Shown here one piece after another: positions 1 to 12,129 of a stretch of DNA of 64,000 bases. This DNA comes from Clarkia xantiana subsp. parviflora (lineage: Eukaryota; Streptophyta; Magnoliopsida; Myrtales; Onagraceae): assembly GCA_036873135.1 (NCBI GenBank), contig JAPTYO010000007.1, positions 22,054,763-22,118,762 of the forward strand, written 5' to 3'. A model generated the notes under the pieces. That model was not told the origin of the DNA and made no database searches. It was given only the letters and a program-made list of their open reading frames with translations. Numbering within the stretch: the stretch's first letter is position 1; each line of letters begins with the position of its first letter. The translations under genes were made by a program, and so were the position numbers.

Positions 1-84
1 TGTTTCAGATTTAACATTCGGTATCCAACTATTAATTCAGTGACAGTACATTGATCAGTCCGTAGTATAGAGAACGACGCTTTC

Positions 85-1713
85 TCAGCGACTAACCTCT
101 AGTAAGAAAACCCCAAAGGCGAAGACATCGGTGGCTTTTGTGGCTTTGCTGCTCCTAACGTACTCCGGGGCAAGGTAGCCGAAAGTACCCGCCACATGAG
201 TTGTTTGCGGTTCGGCTTCATGGTTGTACAATTTTGCCAATCCAAAGTCTCCTAATCGGGCATTCATATCGGAATCCAATAGGACATTACTCGCCTTGAT
301 ATCTCTATGTATGACGACCTTTTCCCACTCTTCGTGGAGATAAAAGAGTCCGGAAGCTACACCCTTTATTGCCCGAAACCTTTGCTTCCAAGTCAAGCTA
401 AGTTTCGGTTGGTTATAATAAAGGTAGCTGTCCAGGCTTCCGTTAGGCATGTACTCATACACCAACAGAAGCTCCTGTTTTCTGCGACAGTAACCGAGCA
501 ACGTCACTAGATTTCTGTGTCGGAGACAGCCAAGGGTCACAATTTCTGTCACAAACTCTTTGATACCTTGCCTTGATTCATGGGATACTCTCTTCACCGC
601 GATCTCCATCTTTGAGTTCGGTAAAATCCCTTTGTAGACCCGTCCAAATCCGCCTTTTCCCAACATATCCTGCTCTCTGAAACCCTTTGTAGCTGTGTAG
701 AGATCCTTGTACTTGAATCGGTGAGGACCGTAGTCGAGCTCCCAATCTTCTAAAACCTCTGCAAACTTCCTTTTCCTTAAGAAGGAAAAAATAGCTGCTA
801 TTACAATGAAGATGAAACATATTGAAAACAGAGGCACTCCTATCTTTAAAACTAGAATTTCTAGCTCATTCTTCTCTTTGGGAAGCTTGGGAAGCTTAGA
901 TAGATCAAATTGTCGAGCTTGTCCATTCGTATTGAAGCTCCAGCCCAGCACATAATGCGCTGCTAAAAGCCTGCCAGTCGCGGCTGAGAAACCCACAAAC
1001 ATTTTTTCTTCGAGAACAGGAGATAGATCAAGTGACAAAGACAATAGAGGTATTAGCGGTTTGACGGAATCAATTGGAGCTATAGTGACATTAATATGTT
1101 TCGCCGTCCCGTCATATTCCACCCATACCTGAATCGGTTTGCCACTACTCAGATTCATCTTTTTGAAGCCGTCGGCGCTGTAATACCCTGCAGATTTTGC
1201 TTCGGTCGAGACCAATCCATGGATATCTACACCAACATGATTGTCATCAATATCTCCATACTCGGGATTTTTAAACGTATCGAGTTCCACCGCAAAGATG
1301 GTACGATTTGTGTGATTACTCATTGCTGGGATGTTGGCAATTCCAGTGTACGGAAGAGTTCCGTCGCTGGCCATCTCCTTATCGATCACGAAGGCGATGC
1401 CATTGCCACCATGAGGTGGATGCTTGGGGACCAAGGCAGTAACAAAGGTAGTTGAGAAGGAGAAAGCGGTGCCGTTGGTCGAGTTCTTGAAGGCATATGG
1501 AACAGAGAAAAAGGCATAGCCGAGGTTTACTGGATAATCAGTTGATGTTAGCTTCAACAAGCCATTATTGGTGTAGGTAGTGGCACCTTCTATGTGTAGG
1601 GGACTATTATCAGGTCCGAAGGCTTGGAGTCTGAAACCTTGATCCGTTTGAGCCGATCCGAAATATGCTAACCCGGCTAGGAACACGAATACAACGACAT
1701 GGCTGCGCGACAT
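85..1713 (-). pseudogene. L-type lectin receptor kinase, truncated in kinase domain
   Basis: A 542-residue open frame with the architecture of plant L-type lectin receptor kinases, plasma-membrane proteins that couple an extracellular lectin-like domain to a Ser/Thr kinase. Signal peptide about 1-21. Legume lectin domain about 25-262, with the metal-loop region ELDTFKNPEYGDIDDNHVG at 143-161. One membrane helix about 285-312, followed by RKRK. Kinase from about 348: Gly loop GKGGFG (352-357), catalytic Lys374, HRDIKASN (469-476), DFG (489-491) and APE (515-517). The frame stops right after DVFAFGVFLLEV-SR, so subdomains X-XI, roughly 120-130 residues, are absent; full-length members have about 650-680. 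Bases 1-84 contain no recognisable kinase sequence in any frame. Either a truncated gene or, less likely, an intron donor (GTTAGT at the break) leads to an exon outside the window. The ATG is followed directly by a good signal peptide, which fixes the start. A TATA-like stretch lies at about 1776-1790. Confidence 0.85.
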
Positions 1714-2281
1714 TTTGGGTTATCGATGTTAATTTGTAGGAGAACTTCTTCTTGCATTGAAAGATGCTGGAGACATCTATATATGTACAAGTACTATGTT
1801 GTTTATAAAAGTTGTTATAGCGTTGACTTCTTTCCCAAGGAACTATCCCATCTATATCACGGGGCCTACGCTGACAGCCACTGATAGGGCGAGCTACTTT
1901 AAAATCGTTTGTAAAACATTACCGGGATTGGGTTTAATCCGATAATTAAAATAGCTAGTCAATCCAACATTTGAATATTTTAGTTTGATGTATCATCTAT
2001 TCTAATCTAAAGAATAATAATGTAAAAAGAGTGAATAAATAATTAGTATCGATACTATTTCTATATTACTCGTTGATGTCACATTTTCGAGTCACTATTG
2101 TAAAATGAAGTAAAGAAAGACCAATTCTAAGTCTATGAGCCATGCATTTTGACCAAGTCTAAGATTTCTTTCTAAGGCGTTAATTATTTACACTATAATT
2201 CACACTATCAACTAGTGAACCATCCAGATGAAGTGGATCCACTCTAGTATATGAGTGGAAAAGTTAATACGTATATATATA
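1714..2281. other. Intergenic: LecRK promoter side
   Basis: AT-rich sequence upstream of the minus-strand lectin receptor kinase. A TATA-like run lies 60-80 bp before its ATG and a TTGACT W-box core near 1823. No gene seen. Confidence 0.5.
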
Positions 2282-2318
2282 CTAGTGGTATGCGCATGCG
2301 TTGTATACGCGCATGTTG
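2282..2318 (-). mobile_element. Possible Helitron 3' terminus
   Basis: Read on the minus strand, a GC-rich hairpin (arms ATGCGC/GCGCAT) is followed about 5 nt later by CTAG and then T, the arrangement of a Helitron 3' end. The body would run to higher coordinates and would include the RBM42-like fragment. I could not place the 5' TC end with confidence; one weak option is near 5428. Confidence 0.3.
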
Positions 2319-3003
2319 TTTTTTTATTCGTGATTAGTTTCTAAAAACATAAAATCTATAGAAAATTTATTAATATTTGAATGTGAGAAAATATACAAAA
2401 CAAATGAAAAACGAAAAAGAAAATTCTAACATAAGACTATAAATTATTACAAAACTTCTCGATTTTACTTGCAAATGTTAGTGGCTTGTAAAATTCATCG
2501 TTATACAGGCTTGCGAAAATCTACTGTCGATTTAGAGATGATTAATAAAAAATTAACTTTTATCGACGAGATAAATTACCACTTTAAATTTTATTAGAGG
2601 TTATAATATTAACAAAATATTGGTGCGCACCATTTTATATGGCTCGAATGCAATACAAAAGTTTCAGTTGACCGTATGGATTGACATGCTGCAACAGTTT
2701 ATATAAACTCGTGAAAAACTCAATTCTTTCATAAATAAAATGACACATGTGAAGGTATTAATCAAACATATATATATATCTTACAGTAAATAGGTTTTGA
2801 ATCCATGAACTGTTTATATTAGACGTCTTCTCTTCTCAACAGTCCATTAATCTTAAGCCTAACAAAACTAAACCTAACCTATGCAATACAATTTTTCTTT
2901 TGAATCCTTTCTGGAAATGGTGTTGCCTTAAAAAAATTACAAGTCAGTAAACTTGGGGTGCAAGGAGGTCGGTAAATTGAGATTGGAGTTTGATGATGAT
3001 TAC

Positions 3004-3300
3004 CCTCTGTTTTCCAAGTGCTGCAAAGTCAGACATCTCCTTCCCGTTGCTCTTCCTCAACTTAATTGGTTGGTACCCAACATACTTACCTGTATTAAAA
3101 AACAGTAGAAGTTAGAGACCATTAGTTAAACATTTTAGTAAAATAAAAAACAATGTTAAATTTTTTGAGTAAAACACATTTGTAGTTACCATTCATCTCT
3201 TTAAAAGTTCCAACAAGATCATATGAGTTGGTAAAGCTGACAAATCCGTTCTTGCTTTTCCAGTAATCTTGTCCCTCACGACTTAGATATAGGAAATTAA
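3004..3300 (-). pseudogene. RBM42-like RRM gene fragment
   Basis: Two exon remnants of an RNA-binding protein resembling plant RBM42, an RRM protein of the nucleus/spliceosome. The upstream piece (3190-3300) encodes GFVSFTNSYDLVGTFKEMN, the end of an RRM with its RNP1-like GFVSF. The downstream piece (3004-3089) continues with GKYVGYQPIKLRKSNGKEM and SDFAALGKQR, the post-RRM segment. They are separated by an exact 100-bp intron (3090-3189) with GT and AG ends, and the phase joins correctly. The copy is therefore genomic, not a processed cDNA. There is no start, no RNP2 half and no proper C-terminus; the frame becomes nonsense after GKQR. It could be a captured fragment of the Helitron whose possible end lies at 2282. 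Confidence 0.6.
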
Positions 3301-3304
3301 ACAC

Positions 3305-6300
3305 TCTAATAATACTCTTGATTTACAACCATAAATAAAAGAAAAGAACATAAGATGGAAAATATTATTACTTTAAATGTATCAAACACGCAGTGCTCAA
3401 CCAGAGACGAAAATGTTGCATAAAGTCTAATCTTTTTATTCAATAATATAATATTTGATATGGAAAATAATTTGTGAGCATATTTATAGACACATCTAAT
3501 CTCAGAACTATTTCATGCAAATAGATCTAATCCTTTCACCTTAAGAAGTACGCAAAGCCTACCTTAAAATAGTCAAACAAATATAATTTCCCCATGGCAT
3601 TCAAATAAAAGTCTGAAGAAAACATGTTAATATACCAGAAAATTTAATATTTAATCATTTAGAAAGTAGGAGATTTCATTAAATGATCATATAAAAAGAT
3701 ACATGAGTATAAAAATAATATGGGTATAATTATAAGAACTTGGTAGTGCATATAAATGGTATAAAGACTTATATAAACAAGACACGCAATTAATATAATA
3801 CATGAACTATAATAAGACTAAAAGTTGCAAAAAAATTAGCAATAGGTTTTTGAAAATTTCAGTCTAGGCTTACCAGCTAAATGATTGAAACCTAGGCAAC
3901 AAATTATCTAAGTTTCAAACAAGAAGCATATTATAAAAAAGTTAGTAAATAGAGTATGTGTCATACTCTATCATATCAAAAATCCACTTTAGTAGATGTT
4001 GAATATGAATAATAGAGAAACGACGAAAAATGAAACTCAAAGAATATAGTACATGAACCTGAAGTTTCTTTGTCAAACTGGTGATCAAGTTTTATGTTCT
4101 TCACTTCCATATAACTACAAATAAATGTACAAAAGTCATTGTTAACTTAAAAGTAGAACTAAAAATAAACGTACAAAAGCATTTGGTAACTCAAAAGGAA
4201 CCAAGTATATATCTAATTATGTTATTCAAATTTAATTTCTGACAATACTCAGCTACCGTTGCTAGTATACCTCTACTTCTTGGAATCTAGACTGAATGGT
4301 GGGTGGCTCCCTACCCTGAAGTTATATCAGATGCTCAGATAAAATGGTTTCACTATCAGTCTGAAAAGATTAACCCTAATTCACTGTAGAAATTAATTGT
4401 TGAAGTTTCTTCTTTATAATTACTTTTGACTTCATAAGTTCTCTCTGAATCTATAGTGCAATTCTATACAACTTACAAAATTAATATTCTGGCATATACC
4501 TAGCAAAGCTTATGAATGCGTAGCTCCATGGTTTGGTGTGGGTTCAATAAACAATGAGAATGTGGTAAAAATGATCACGGGACTTCTAGAAATTAGAAGG
4601 TGGTCTGTAAAGGTATGTAAAAATGATCACAACCTGGGTACACTATACTAATATGTTCTAATCACTGATACTCAATAGGCGATTAATGAAAAAACACAGA
4701 ACTTGTTTTCTTGTGTTGTTTGAGAGTTTAGGCAGTATAGTTTGTTGGACATAGCCACGAATTAGACTGGTGCTGGTCATACAGAAATCTGTGGCTTTAC
4801 TTTTGGTAGACATACTGGGTATGGAATTGGGTTAAAGGATCCAGAATCATCGAGATTACTAAACAACCTTGTTCCATCAAGTCGTGGATAAAGATGAAAA
4901 TGGACATGTTTACAACGGCGTTATCTTAAGTCCCTCACGGCTCCAATAAGCAACTGAATCGGCAGACCGACGTGCCGGCGGTAACAGGTGGTGGTGGCCA
5001 TATGAAAAGAAGTAGCGGTGAAAGGAAAAAATGAAATTAAGCACAAATCAACCCAAAGTACCTGATTTGTAACCATAGCTCTAAACTGAATCTGCAGCAG
5101 GACGAAATATGCAGCGACCGAAGAAAACATGGGAGGACAAATTAACGGAATGAGCATATCAGCGGGCTGGCCGTCGAGGGACGACAGTAATGGGCGGTAG
5201 CCATATGGGAAGCAGAAGCAATGGAATCGACGGTATCTTGAGGGAGAGAAGTAATTATGAATTAAGTACCAACCTTCTAGAATGAAGAGATGTGGATAAA
5301 GGTTTTGGAGTTGGACGGTGAAGCACCATGATCATTGGTGGTAACTGTTAAGGACAGTAACAACATCAATGAAGCATTGTGACCGGTGGCGGTGAGGACA
5401 GGAGCAACATTTATTATAGCTATAGGTAGATATGTATAATTAATAAAAAAATCAGGAGGAAACTGAATTTTTTTTCCACTAGCGGAAAGTGAGAGTTGGC
5501 GAAATTATCCGTAACGGCAATTAAAATGAGATTACGGAATATTACCGTAACTTCGAGTTACTAATATGTAGAGCTCTAGACGATTCGGTGTAAATGATAT
5601 TTTTTCTTGTTCTTTACTTAATTACTTCAATTGCCAATCAAGTGCCTACATATAGAAGCCGATGTTTTGATTTAGTATTTCACGTGATGTCAATCATATT
5701 TTTTTCTTTTTTTAGTATTTCCCATTTCTACCCATGGGAAGAAATGGGAAATTCTAAAAAAGATAGCGCATTATATTTTTGTGGCTTATTTTTTTTTTTA
5801 AATAATGGCGTTTTGAGGGTGTATTTTTAATGTTTAAAGTAATTAAGCGGGCTTTGCCGTTCAAATTATATTAATCTAGAAAAATTAATTTAACACACAT
5901 CATAGGAAGGATTTTTTGTTTGGCCAAAATCATAGTAAGGATTTGATTACTTATAAAAATCAAAAAATTAGAATGACAAATTCACAAAATTAAATGACTA
6001 GTTGAATTTTTAAAAACTATTGAACACATAGGCAATCCAAACACGACACCCTAAAACATCAAGCCAGTCTAGTCGCTTAAGTAAACCCGTTTTAGTAGAA
6101 AAATATTCAATATGTAAAGACATAATCAATAATTTATCTTAGTATCACAACTTAATCGTATTCGTGTTATGATATCTAAATATGAATACAACCTAAAAAT
6201 ATTCTCGTATTAATCATGGTTAAACTATCATTTTATCATTCTAATACATGATTTTGCAAACACACAATTTCCAAATGAATGAGAATGGTTGTTTATCACT

Positions 6301-6600
6301 TTTAACGTTAGAAGCACTTAATGAATTCCGTTAACTTTAACGTTTAACGTTAAATAAATTGGCTATACATAGAAATTTTAGCTAACTATTTAGCTAACTT
6401 CGAGTTACTAATTGTAGGGATAGTTAAATTGGTTATAAATTGAGCTAATATTTGGTTTAAAAAAACTCACTAATTGTAGGGATAGTTTAATTAGATGTTT
6501 GGTTAATTAGCTAGTATTTTTTTTTTATTTTTTTTTAAAAATACATTTATTATTATTATTATTATACGAAAGAAAAAAGCATCAATTGATTTAATTCCCA
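3305..6600. other. Intergenic, AT-rich, no supported gene
   Basis: About 3.3 kb with no convincing coding sequence. The 4920-5420 part is less AT-rich and internally repetitive. The 5500-6500 part carries small repeats such as CTAATTGTAGGGATAGTT (twice) and several AACGTT motifs, suggesting old MITE remnants. Its 3' end runs into the RCC1 promoter. Confidence 0.5.
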
Positions 6601-6610
6601 CTAGGGTCCG

Positions 6611-6776
6611 ACCACGTGCCGCTCAAAACGAGAAATGCATTATTATTAGTTTTAAGTAAAGTCCGTAGTCTTCTTCTAGAAACATCCAGTCGTTTCTCGC
6701 CCCAAAAGAATAATCCGAAATGGCGGTCCTGCTTGCACCACGTGTCCTGCCGTCCACGTTGACATCCGACGTGGAA
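6611..6776 (+). promoter_or_regulatory. ACGT-core (G-box) cluster upstream of RCC1 gene
   Basis: Two perfect CACGTG G-boxes (6613-6618, 6739-6744) plus two more ACGT cores (CCACGTTG near 6754, GACGTGG near 6768) lie within 160 bp, about 210-380 bp before the ATG at 6989. Such clusters are bound by bZIP/bHLH factors and are typical of light-, UV- or ABA-responsive promoters. The sites are seen; the response is inferred. Confidence 0.5.
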
Positions 6777-6988
6777 CCCGGCTCGTCCCTGCAAATGATA
6801 CGCCCTGTAAAGTAGCCCCCACTGACTTTTTTGTCCTCCTCTTCAGATTTTGATTTCACCGTTTATCAGTTTTCAGTTCCTTCTAGAACTCATTCCTCTA
6901 CAAACATTATTCACCATTGCCGTCGGGGATCATTGCCTACTGCAGAGCTTCTTCAGTTGTTTCGTCGGATTCAGAATTAGTCAATCTC

Positions 6989-9900
6989 ATGGATGACGAC
7001 GGAACGGGAGGGGAAGGGATGAATAATCAGAATCTGTTGTACGCCTGGGGTTATCTTCCCGGAGCTTCGATAGAGAAGGCACCGATAACGTCCCCGGTGC
7101 AGGTTCAGCACAGCGGAAACGATTTATGGAAGGACGTCTGTGGTGGCGGTTGTGGATTCGCTATGGCGATTTCAGGTTCGTTTCTTCTTTTCGGATTTTT
7201 AAGTATCTGGAGCACTTTCTGTTGGTTCATTTGATCTTAGATATATACTTGAATGTAGATCCGATTTGTGCTATCCATGCCTGAGAGTTTCTTTCAGCAT
7301 TTTCCAATTGGACACATTCACGATTCAATTAAATGTAGTCTGAACATGATTGTGATGTTTACTGAGGAAGAGCGGCCCTTTTTGGGTTGTTATTAGTCAA
7401 AAAAGCCATCAACGTGCTACTTTTAGAATGTAATAGGTGAACAAACCTTTTGAACTGTGTTCTAATTCACTTGTTAAATTTGGAGTTTTTCGTTATCAGC
7501 TAATAATTTACCCTTTTACCGTGCGAGATGCGGAAACAGAACATGGGAAGTTAATGACATGGGGTTCAGCCGAAGATGAAGGCCAGAGCTATGTGGCCGC
7601 AGGGAAACATGGGGTAATGCCGTGATATACTGAGATTTATGGTTTACTAGACGCTCCCTTCTGATAGATTTGCACTTTCCTTTTTTTTTTTTTTTACAAG
7701 GAAATCCCGGAGCCGTTTCCTCTTCCAACTGAGGTGGCAATTGTGAAGGCTGCTGCCGGTTGGGCTCATTGTGTTGCTGTAACAGGTAGTTAATTTTGCA
7801 TTTCATATATAAATACATCTGTTTCTCATTTATAAATATGCATCTCCCTATGTGTTTTAAGGCTTTATGTTGGTTTGGAAATATTGCATCATGTGCAGCA
7901 ACACTTCACACCATGTACAATATAGACTCTCGTCTAGATTCAAGCTCCAGATTTCTAAATGATGTATTGGAACTAGCTCTGCTTGTTTTGTTAGAAAAGA
8001 AGCTGAAAGCATTAGATATCTTTATGACTGAATGTAGGTGGTCCTTCAGACTTTTCCCTGTCAAACTGATTCTACAATTCATGTCTGAAAATACAGATGC
8101 AGGTGAGGCATACGCATGGGGTTGGAAAGAATGTGTTCCTTCTAGTAATGTCGCATCTGATATAGCCTTTGGTGGTGCTTTCCATAAGGATGTTGGTTCT
8201 CGACAGAACACTTCAGTGAGTGATCAATGTGAGTTGGATAGACTATGAGGAACTTAGTCCCCTGATAACTTATTATACTTGGCTGTAATGTAAATAACAC
8301 AGTCAAAGATACAGTGAGTCCCAAGGCCCAAAGCTCGGGTTCAAACAGTGGGATAAAAACTCAGACTGAGGATAGGAAGGCAGGAGAGGAAAGTGCCAAG
8401 AGAAGAAAGACGTCATCACCTAAGCAGGAAATTGAAGGTTTAATGCCTGGAGATGAAACATTTACATTACCGCCTTGTCTTGTGAGTCTGGGTCCTGGTG
8501 TGAGGATTGATATGGTTGCTGTTGGTGGGCGTCACACTCTAGCATTGTCAGGTAAACCCCTGTTCCAGTGTTTCTGCACCTACTCTTTGCAGTGCAGGTT
8601 TCCTTTTTGGTTACAGAATGTAGTTTTGTAGGTTGTAGAGGTGCGAAACTATGGAAGATTTTTGCTGTAACACAAGAGTGTTCATGCATCATAATTTTTA
8701 CACGAAGTTTCAGATGTGGGACAGGTTTGGGGTTGGGGCTATGGAGGTGAAGGACAGCTAGGGTTGGGTTCCCGAATAAAAATGGTGTCCTCACCACATC
8801 TCATTCCTTGCCTACATCATCCTCCCAGCCTTGGTAAAGATGGAGCTTTAATTGGAGGTAATGGGAGCATGACTTCATCATCAAACAGTCAAAAAGCTCA
8901 TGGAAGTTGCATTAGGAGAATTGCCTGTGGAGGTCGGCATAGTGTAGTACTAACAGGTTAGTAGTAGGGAACTAGCATCTGGTTAGTGCCTGTGAAGGTT
9001 AGTGCATATGATAATTCTAAGAAGAACGAGAAGAACCAAGCAAAACGAGGAAGACATCTGGTGTCATGTTATCAAATAGTAGAGCTTGAAAGGTTTATTT
9101 ATCCTGGTATTACCACCGCTCGTAGATTTAGTGTAACCTTCTTATTTTATGATTAGTATTTCTATGCAAAATGTACCAAGTCATGCTATATTGCTATCCC
9201 ACTGTAACTTTATGTCCATATTTGTGCTGTGATTTGTGAAGATGTCAACTTATGCCAGAGATGACAAGCCACAACTAAACTTATTATGTTATATGATATT
9301 ATATTTTGACATTATCTTTGACTGTTAGTTATTACACTTAAATAAAATGGCCAATCTGATTTTTCTTTTTATCATTCAACTCATCAATTTAATCTTTGTA
9401 GATACTGGGGCATTGCTTACATTTGGCTGGAATCTTTACGGACAGGTAAGACGGGTATTCTTAAAGGGTCATCAATGGGTAAATGCTACTTGTGAAACGA
9501 CGTTTAGACTTCCATGAACATATCAGAGTTGCTTTAGTTTTTATTTTAAAAGAAGGTCAACATTGATAAGGTGAAATCAGTTGAGAATAACCTCAAGTGC
9601 TACCATTGAATACAACAACATGGCAAAAGCCAATATCAAACTTGTGACTCTGTAAACATTTTCACTTGGAAATTGTAGTATTTTTTAATGGAAGAGGAGT
9701 GTGCCTTGTCTAGCCTGCTAGTAGAATGGGAAGTTTGAAGCCTCTGTATTTTGTTTGTCAAGATAGACCACCTAACCTACTGACTAGATATCTATCTGAG
9801 TCCCTCTTTCTGCTGTTGTGTCAGTGTGGACAAGGGAGTACAAATGATCAACTGAGACCAACTTGTGTTTCTTCTTTAGTGGGTACGGCAATAGAGGGCA

Positions 9901-10609
9901 TCGCTGCTGGGCTCTGGCACACTGTGTGTGTCTCTGCTGATGGACGCGTCTATTCATTTGGAGGGAATCAATTCGGGCAACTGGGGACAGGTGAAGAACA
10001 AGCAGAGGTACATTGTTTCTTAACTTGTATATTACATATTTTTAAGTACTTTCTCTAATGCTGTTTGATAAGCTATGCGACCAATAATAGATCAACCTTT
10101 TCTGATGCTCAATCAACTATTGTTGCGCCTTATTGTATTTCCTGGTGTAGAATGTACCGAGGCTTCTAGATTGCACGGGGCTAAAAACTAAGCATGTGAA
10201 GTTAGTATCATGCGGAGCCCGTCATAATGCAGTTTTAACAGGTATTGTATTAGTTTTATTATTTTGATTTGATGATCTGACTTCATTCCATGCATTACTT
10301 CTATGTTAACTTAACGGTCTCTTCTTTGACGCCTTGAAGGTGATGGGGAGGTGTTTAGTTGGGGATGGAACAAATACGGTCAGGTAATGCAGATGAACTC
10401 TATTTGTTCATAGTTTGATGTATATACTATATATATAGTTATGATGATTAAGCACTGAACTAAACAAATCTAATATGCAGTTAGGATTGGGTGACACAAT
10501 AGACCGTAATGCACCTTCCCAAGTCACAATGGATCCTGGGTGCATGCCTAAAAATGTTGCATGTGGTTGGTGGCATACATTGTTGCTTGCCGAGTCGTCA
10601 GCTGCCTAA
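6989..10609 (+). CDS. RCC1-repeat (UVR8-like) family protein
   Basis: Eleven coding exons by GT-AG splicing and phase: 6989-7175, 7540-7613, 7701-7785, 8097-8228, 8303-8551, 8714-8956, 9402-9445, 9825-10007, 10151-10241, 10340-10383, 10481-10609. They give about 486 residues and end in TAA. The protein is a series of RCC1 blades with signatures such as GKLMTWGSAEDEGQS, AGWAHCVAVT, GEAYAWGW, GGRHTLALS, WGWGYGGEGQLGLGS, AAGLWHTVCVS, YSFGGNQFGQLGTG, CGARHNAVLTG and CGWWHTLLLAES. Together they predict a seven-bladed beta-propeller. A Ser/Lys-rich loop with KRRK (residues about 160-205) interrupts the propeller and could be a nuclear localisation signal. The family includes RCC1 (Ran exchange factor) and UVR8 (UV-B receptor); most plant members lack a proven partner. 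Exon 5 could also start at 8315, removing four codons in frame. The ATG at 6989 is chosen because the upstream open frame begins only with TTG. Confidence 0.88.
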
Positions 10610-10920
10610 CAACTCGATCCTTACGCTTATCAGCAAGGTAGCAGTTTCCTAGAATAGAGGGTTTTTTTTCACTTGTCTGTCATTGTTCTTGATATGTTTG
10701 CACTTTCTGGCACATTAAAGCACAGAACATGGAAAATGTTGCAGATTGTTGGAGACTATGTTTAGTTGATTCATGCTGCTGCTGCCTGAACTGATAATGG
10801 GTTAAGAATGTCTCTCGAGTTATATATTTGACAGAGCATGTGGTAATATGTTTATATGATGTATATATGAGTAATTTGACCTAAATATGCGAATGGACAT
10901 GGTCTGCATCAACAAGGCAG
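10610..10920. other. RCC1 3' UTR and short intergenic
   Basis: Contains the likely 3' UTR of the RCC1 gene and ends at the convergent stop codon of the first small membrane-anchored gene. No other feature seen. Confidence 0.5.
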
Positions 10921-11169
10921 TCAGTCACCACAGCCGCCACTTCCACTATCTCCGTCATCACCACAGCAGCAGCCAGCATTAATTCCGGCATCAACTGGGT
11001 GCTTTATAATTTGCAAGTCACCATCTTTCTCACCTTTCTGCTGATCACTATTGGCTTCTTTGCGTTTCTCAGCCAAGGTGCAACGGCGCTTGATGACGGC
11101 TAGGCCGACTACAACAAATACAACTACAAGAAAAGCAATGTCAAAATTCTTCGTTGTCACCATAACCAT
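10921..11169 (-). CDS. Small membrane-anchored Cys/Gly-tail protein (family member 1)
   Basis: An 82-residue, intron-free frame of unknown function. After MVMVTTKNFD comes one hydrophobic helix (about 10-27), then a charged middle (KRRCTLAEKRKEANSDQQKGEKDG, split here as KRRCTLAEKRKEA plus a Gln/Lys-rich piece), then a short tail containing CCCGDDGDSGSGGCGD. Family 2 and 3 downstream have the same plan: N-terminal anchor, polar Gln/Asn/Glu linker, Gly-Cys end. The Arg/Lys just after the helix suggests an N-out, C-in anchor with the Cys tail in the cytoplasm. A TATA-like run lies near 11220. I do not recognise a named domain. Repetition of the design in neighbours argues that it is a real gene. 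Confidence 0.6.
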   Translation of the reverse strand: MVMVTTKNFDIAFLVVVFVVVGLAVIKRRCTLAEKRKEANSDQQKGEKDGDLQIIKHPVDAGINAGCCCGDDGDSGSGGCGD

Positions 11170-12057
11170 TCACTGAGGGAGGAGTTGTGTTGAGTCGGAC
11201 AAAGTGATTGTCAAACATATATATAGTCCACTGGTAATAACCATGCCATTATGACGACAATGGCGGATACATCAATCGTTTGGAATGTTCGTTTCAATCA
11301 TGAAGCATATATTTGAGGTTTATGGAGGGTGGGCGTCAACGCTTTCGCATTTTCACGTTGATTCACTAGTTTCCATCCACTGCAACTGGGATATATATTA
11401 AGTCATCGACCTTGTATAATAATGTTGAACTAGTTGCCCCTCCCATGTTCATGTCCGACTCGGACAAATATGGTACATACAAGTTTGGGATCAACACAGT
11501 AAACTAGAGCATGGTTTTGATACATTGTTAACGGTAGCAATTATATCGAGTTCTATCGGGAGTCCGAGAAATTCCAACTTGAGATAAATATTTATACTAA
11601 AAAATTAACAATAATTACTTATGTTGTCACTTTGACTCAGTCGGATCTCTTCATAGGCTAACTATCGAACTCTCTATCACAATATATATATATGCTTTTC
11701 AAAGCAACAATCATAAATTATATAATACGATGTAACAGTTTAATTAGCACATAATCCATTAACATAAGGGGTATTAGACTCAAATCTCGTTCGAGCTATG
11801 AAAATAGAAAAAATAGCACATTATCCTAATCATATTGTCTAATGCCGCAAACCCTAGTTATATATAATTGTCCAATGACTATTAAGGATCTATAAATATC
11901 ACTCTACGTTTGGAAGATAAAGAGACCCTAAATATATACATATGGTGGTACCTCTCAAAAATTCATACATAAATAGAGGAAAATAATCATCAACCAGAGA
12001 GTGATATATATATATATACACAAAGATCTCAGCCGCGTATATAATATAATTATATAA
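11170..12057. other. Intergenic between small genes 1 and 2
   Basis: AT-rich with TA microsatellites (about 11683-11694 and 12005-12018). It holds the promoter of small gene 1 and the 3' flank of gene 2. No further gene seen. Confidence 0.5.
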
Positions 12058-12129
12058 TTACCACAACAGGCCATTCGCCACCCCAACAAGGCAACAACCT
12101 CCACCGTCGCCACCTCCGCCAAATCCACA
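12058..12129 (-). pseudogene. Post-stop remnant of Cys/Gly tail of member 2
   Basis: Twenty-three codons in frame with member 2 but beyond its TGA, encoding CGFGGGGDGGGCC and then LVGVANGLLW before TAA. Composition matches the family tails, so this is likely former coding sequence. Confidence 0.45.

Noticed and set aside
1096..1455. 119-codon frame antisense to the lectin receptor kinase
   Set aside because: Opposite-strand shadow of a clear lectin domain.
4921..5157. 78-codon minus-strand frame
   Set aside because: No recognisable domain, single short frame in repeat-like sequence, no paralog in the window.
6591..6859. Minus-strand frames upstream of the RCC1 gene
   Set aside because: Lie in the promoter with G-boxes; no coding features.
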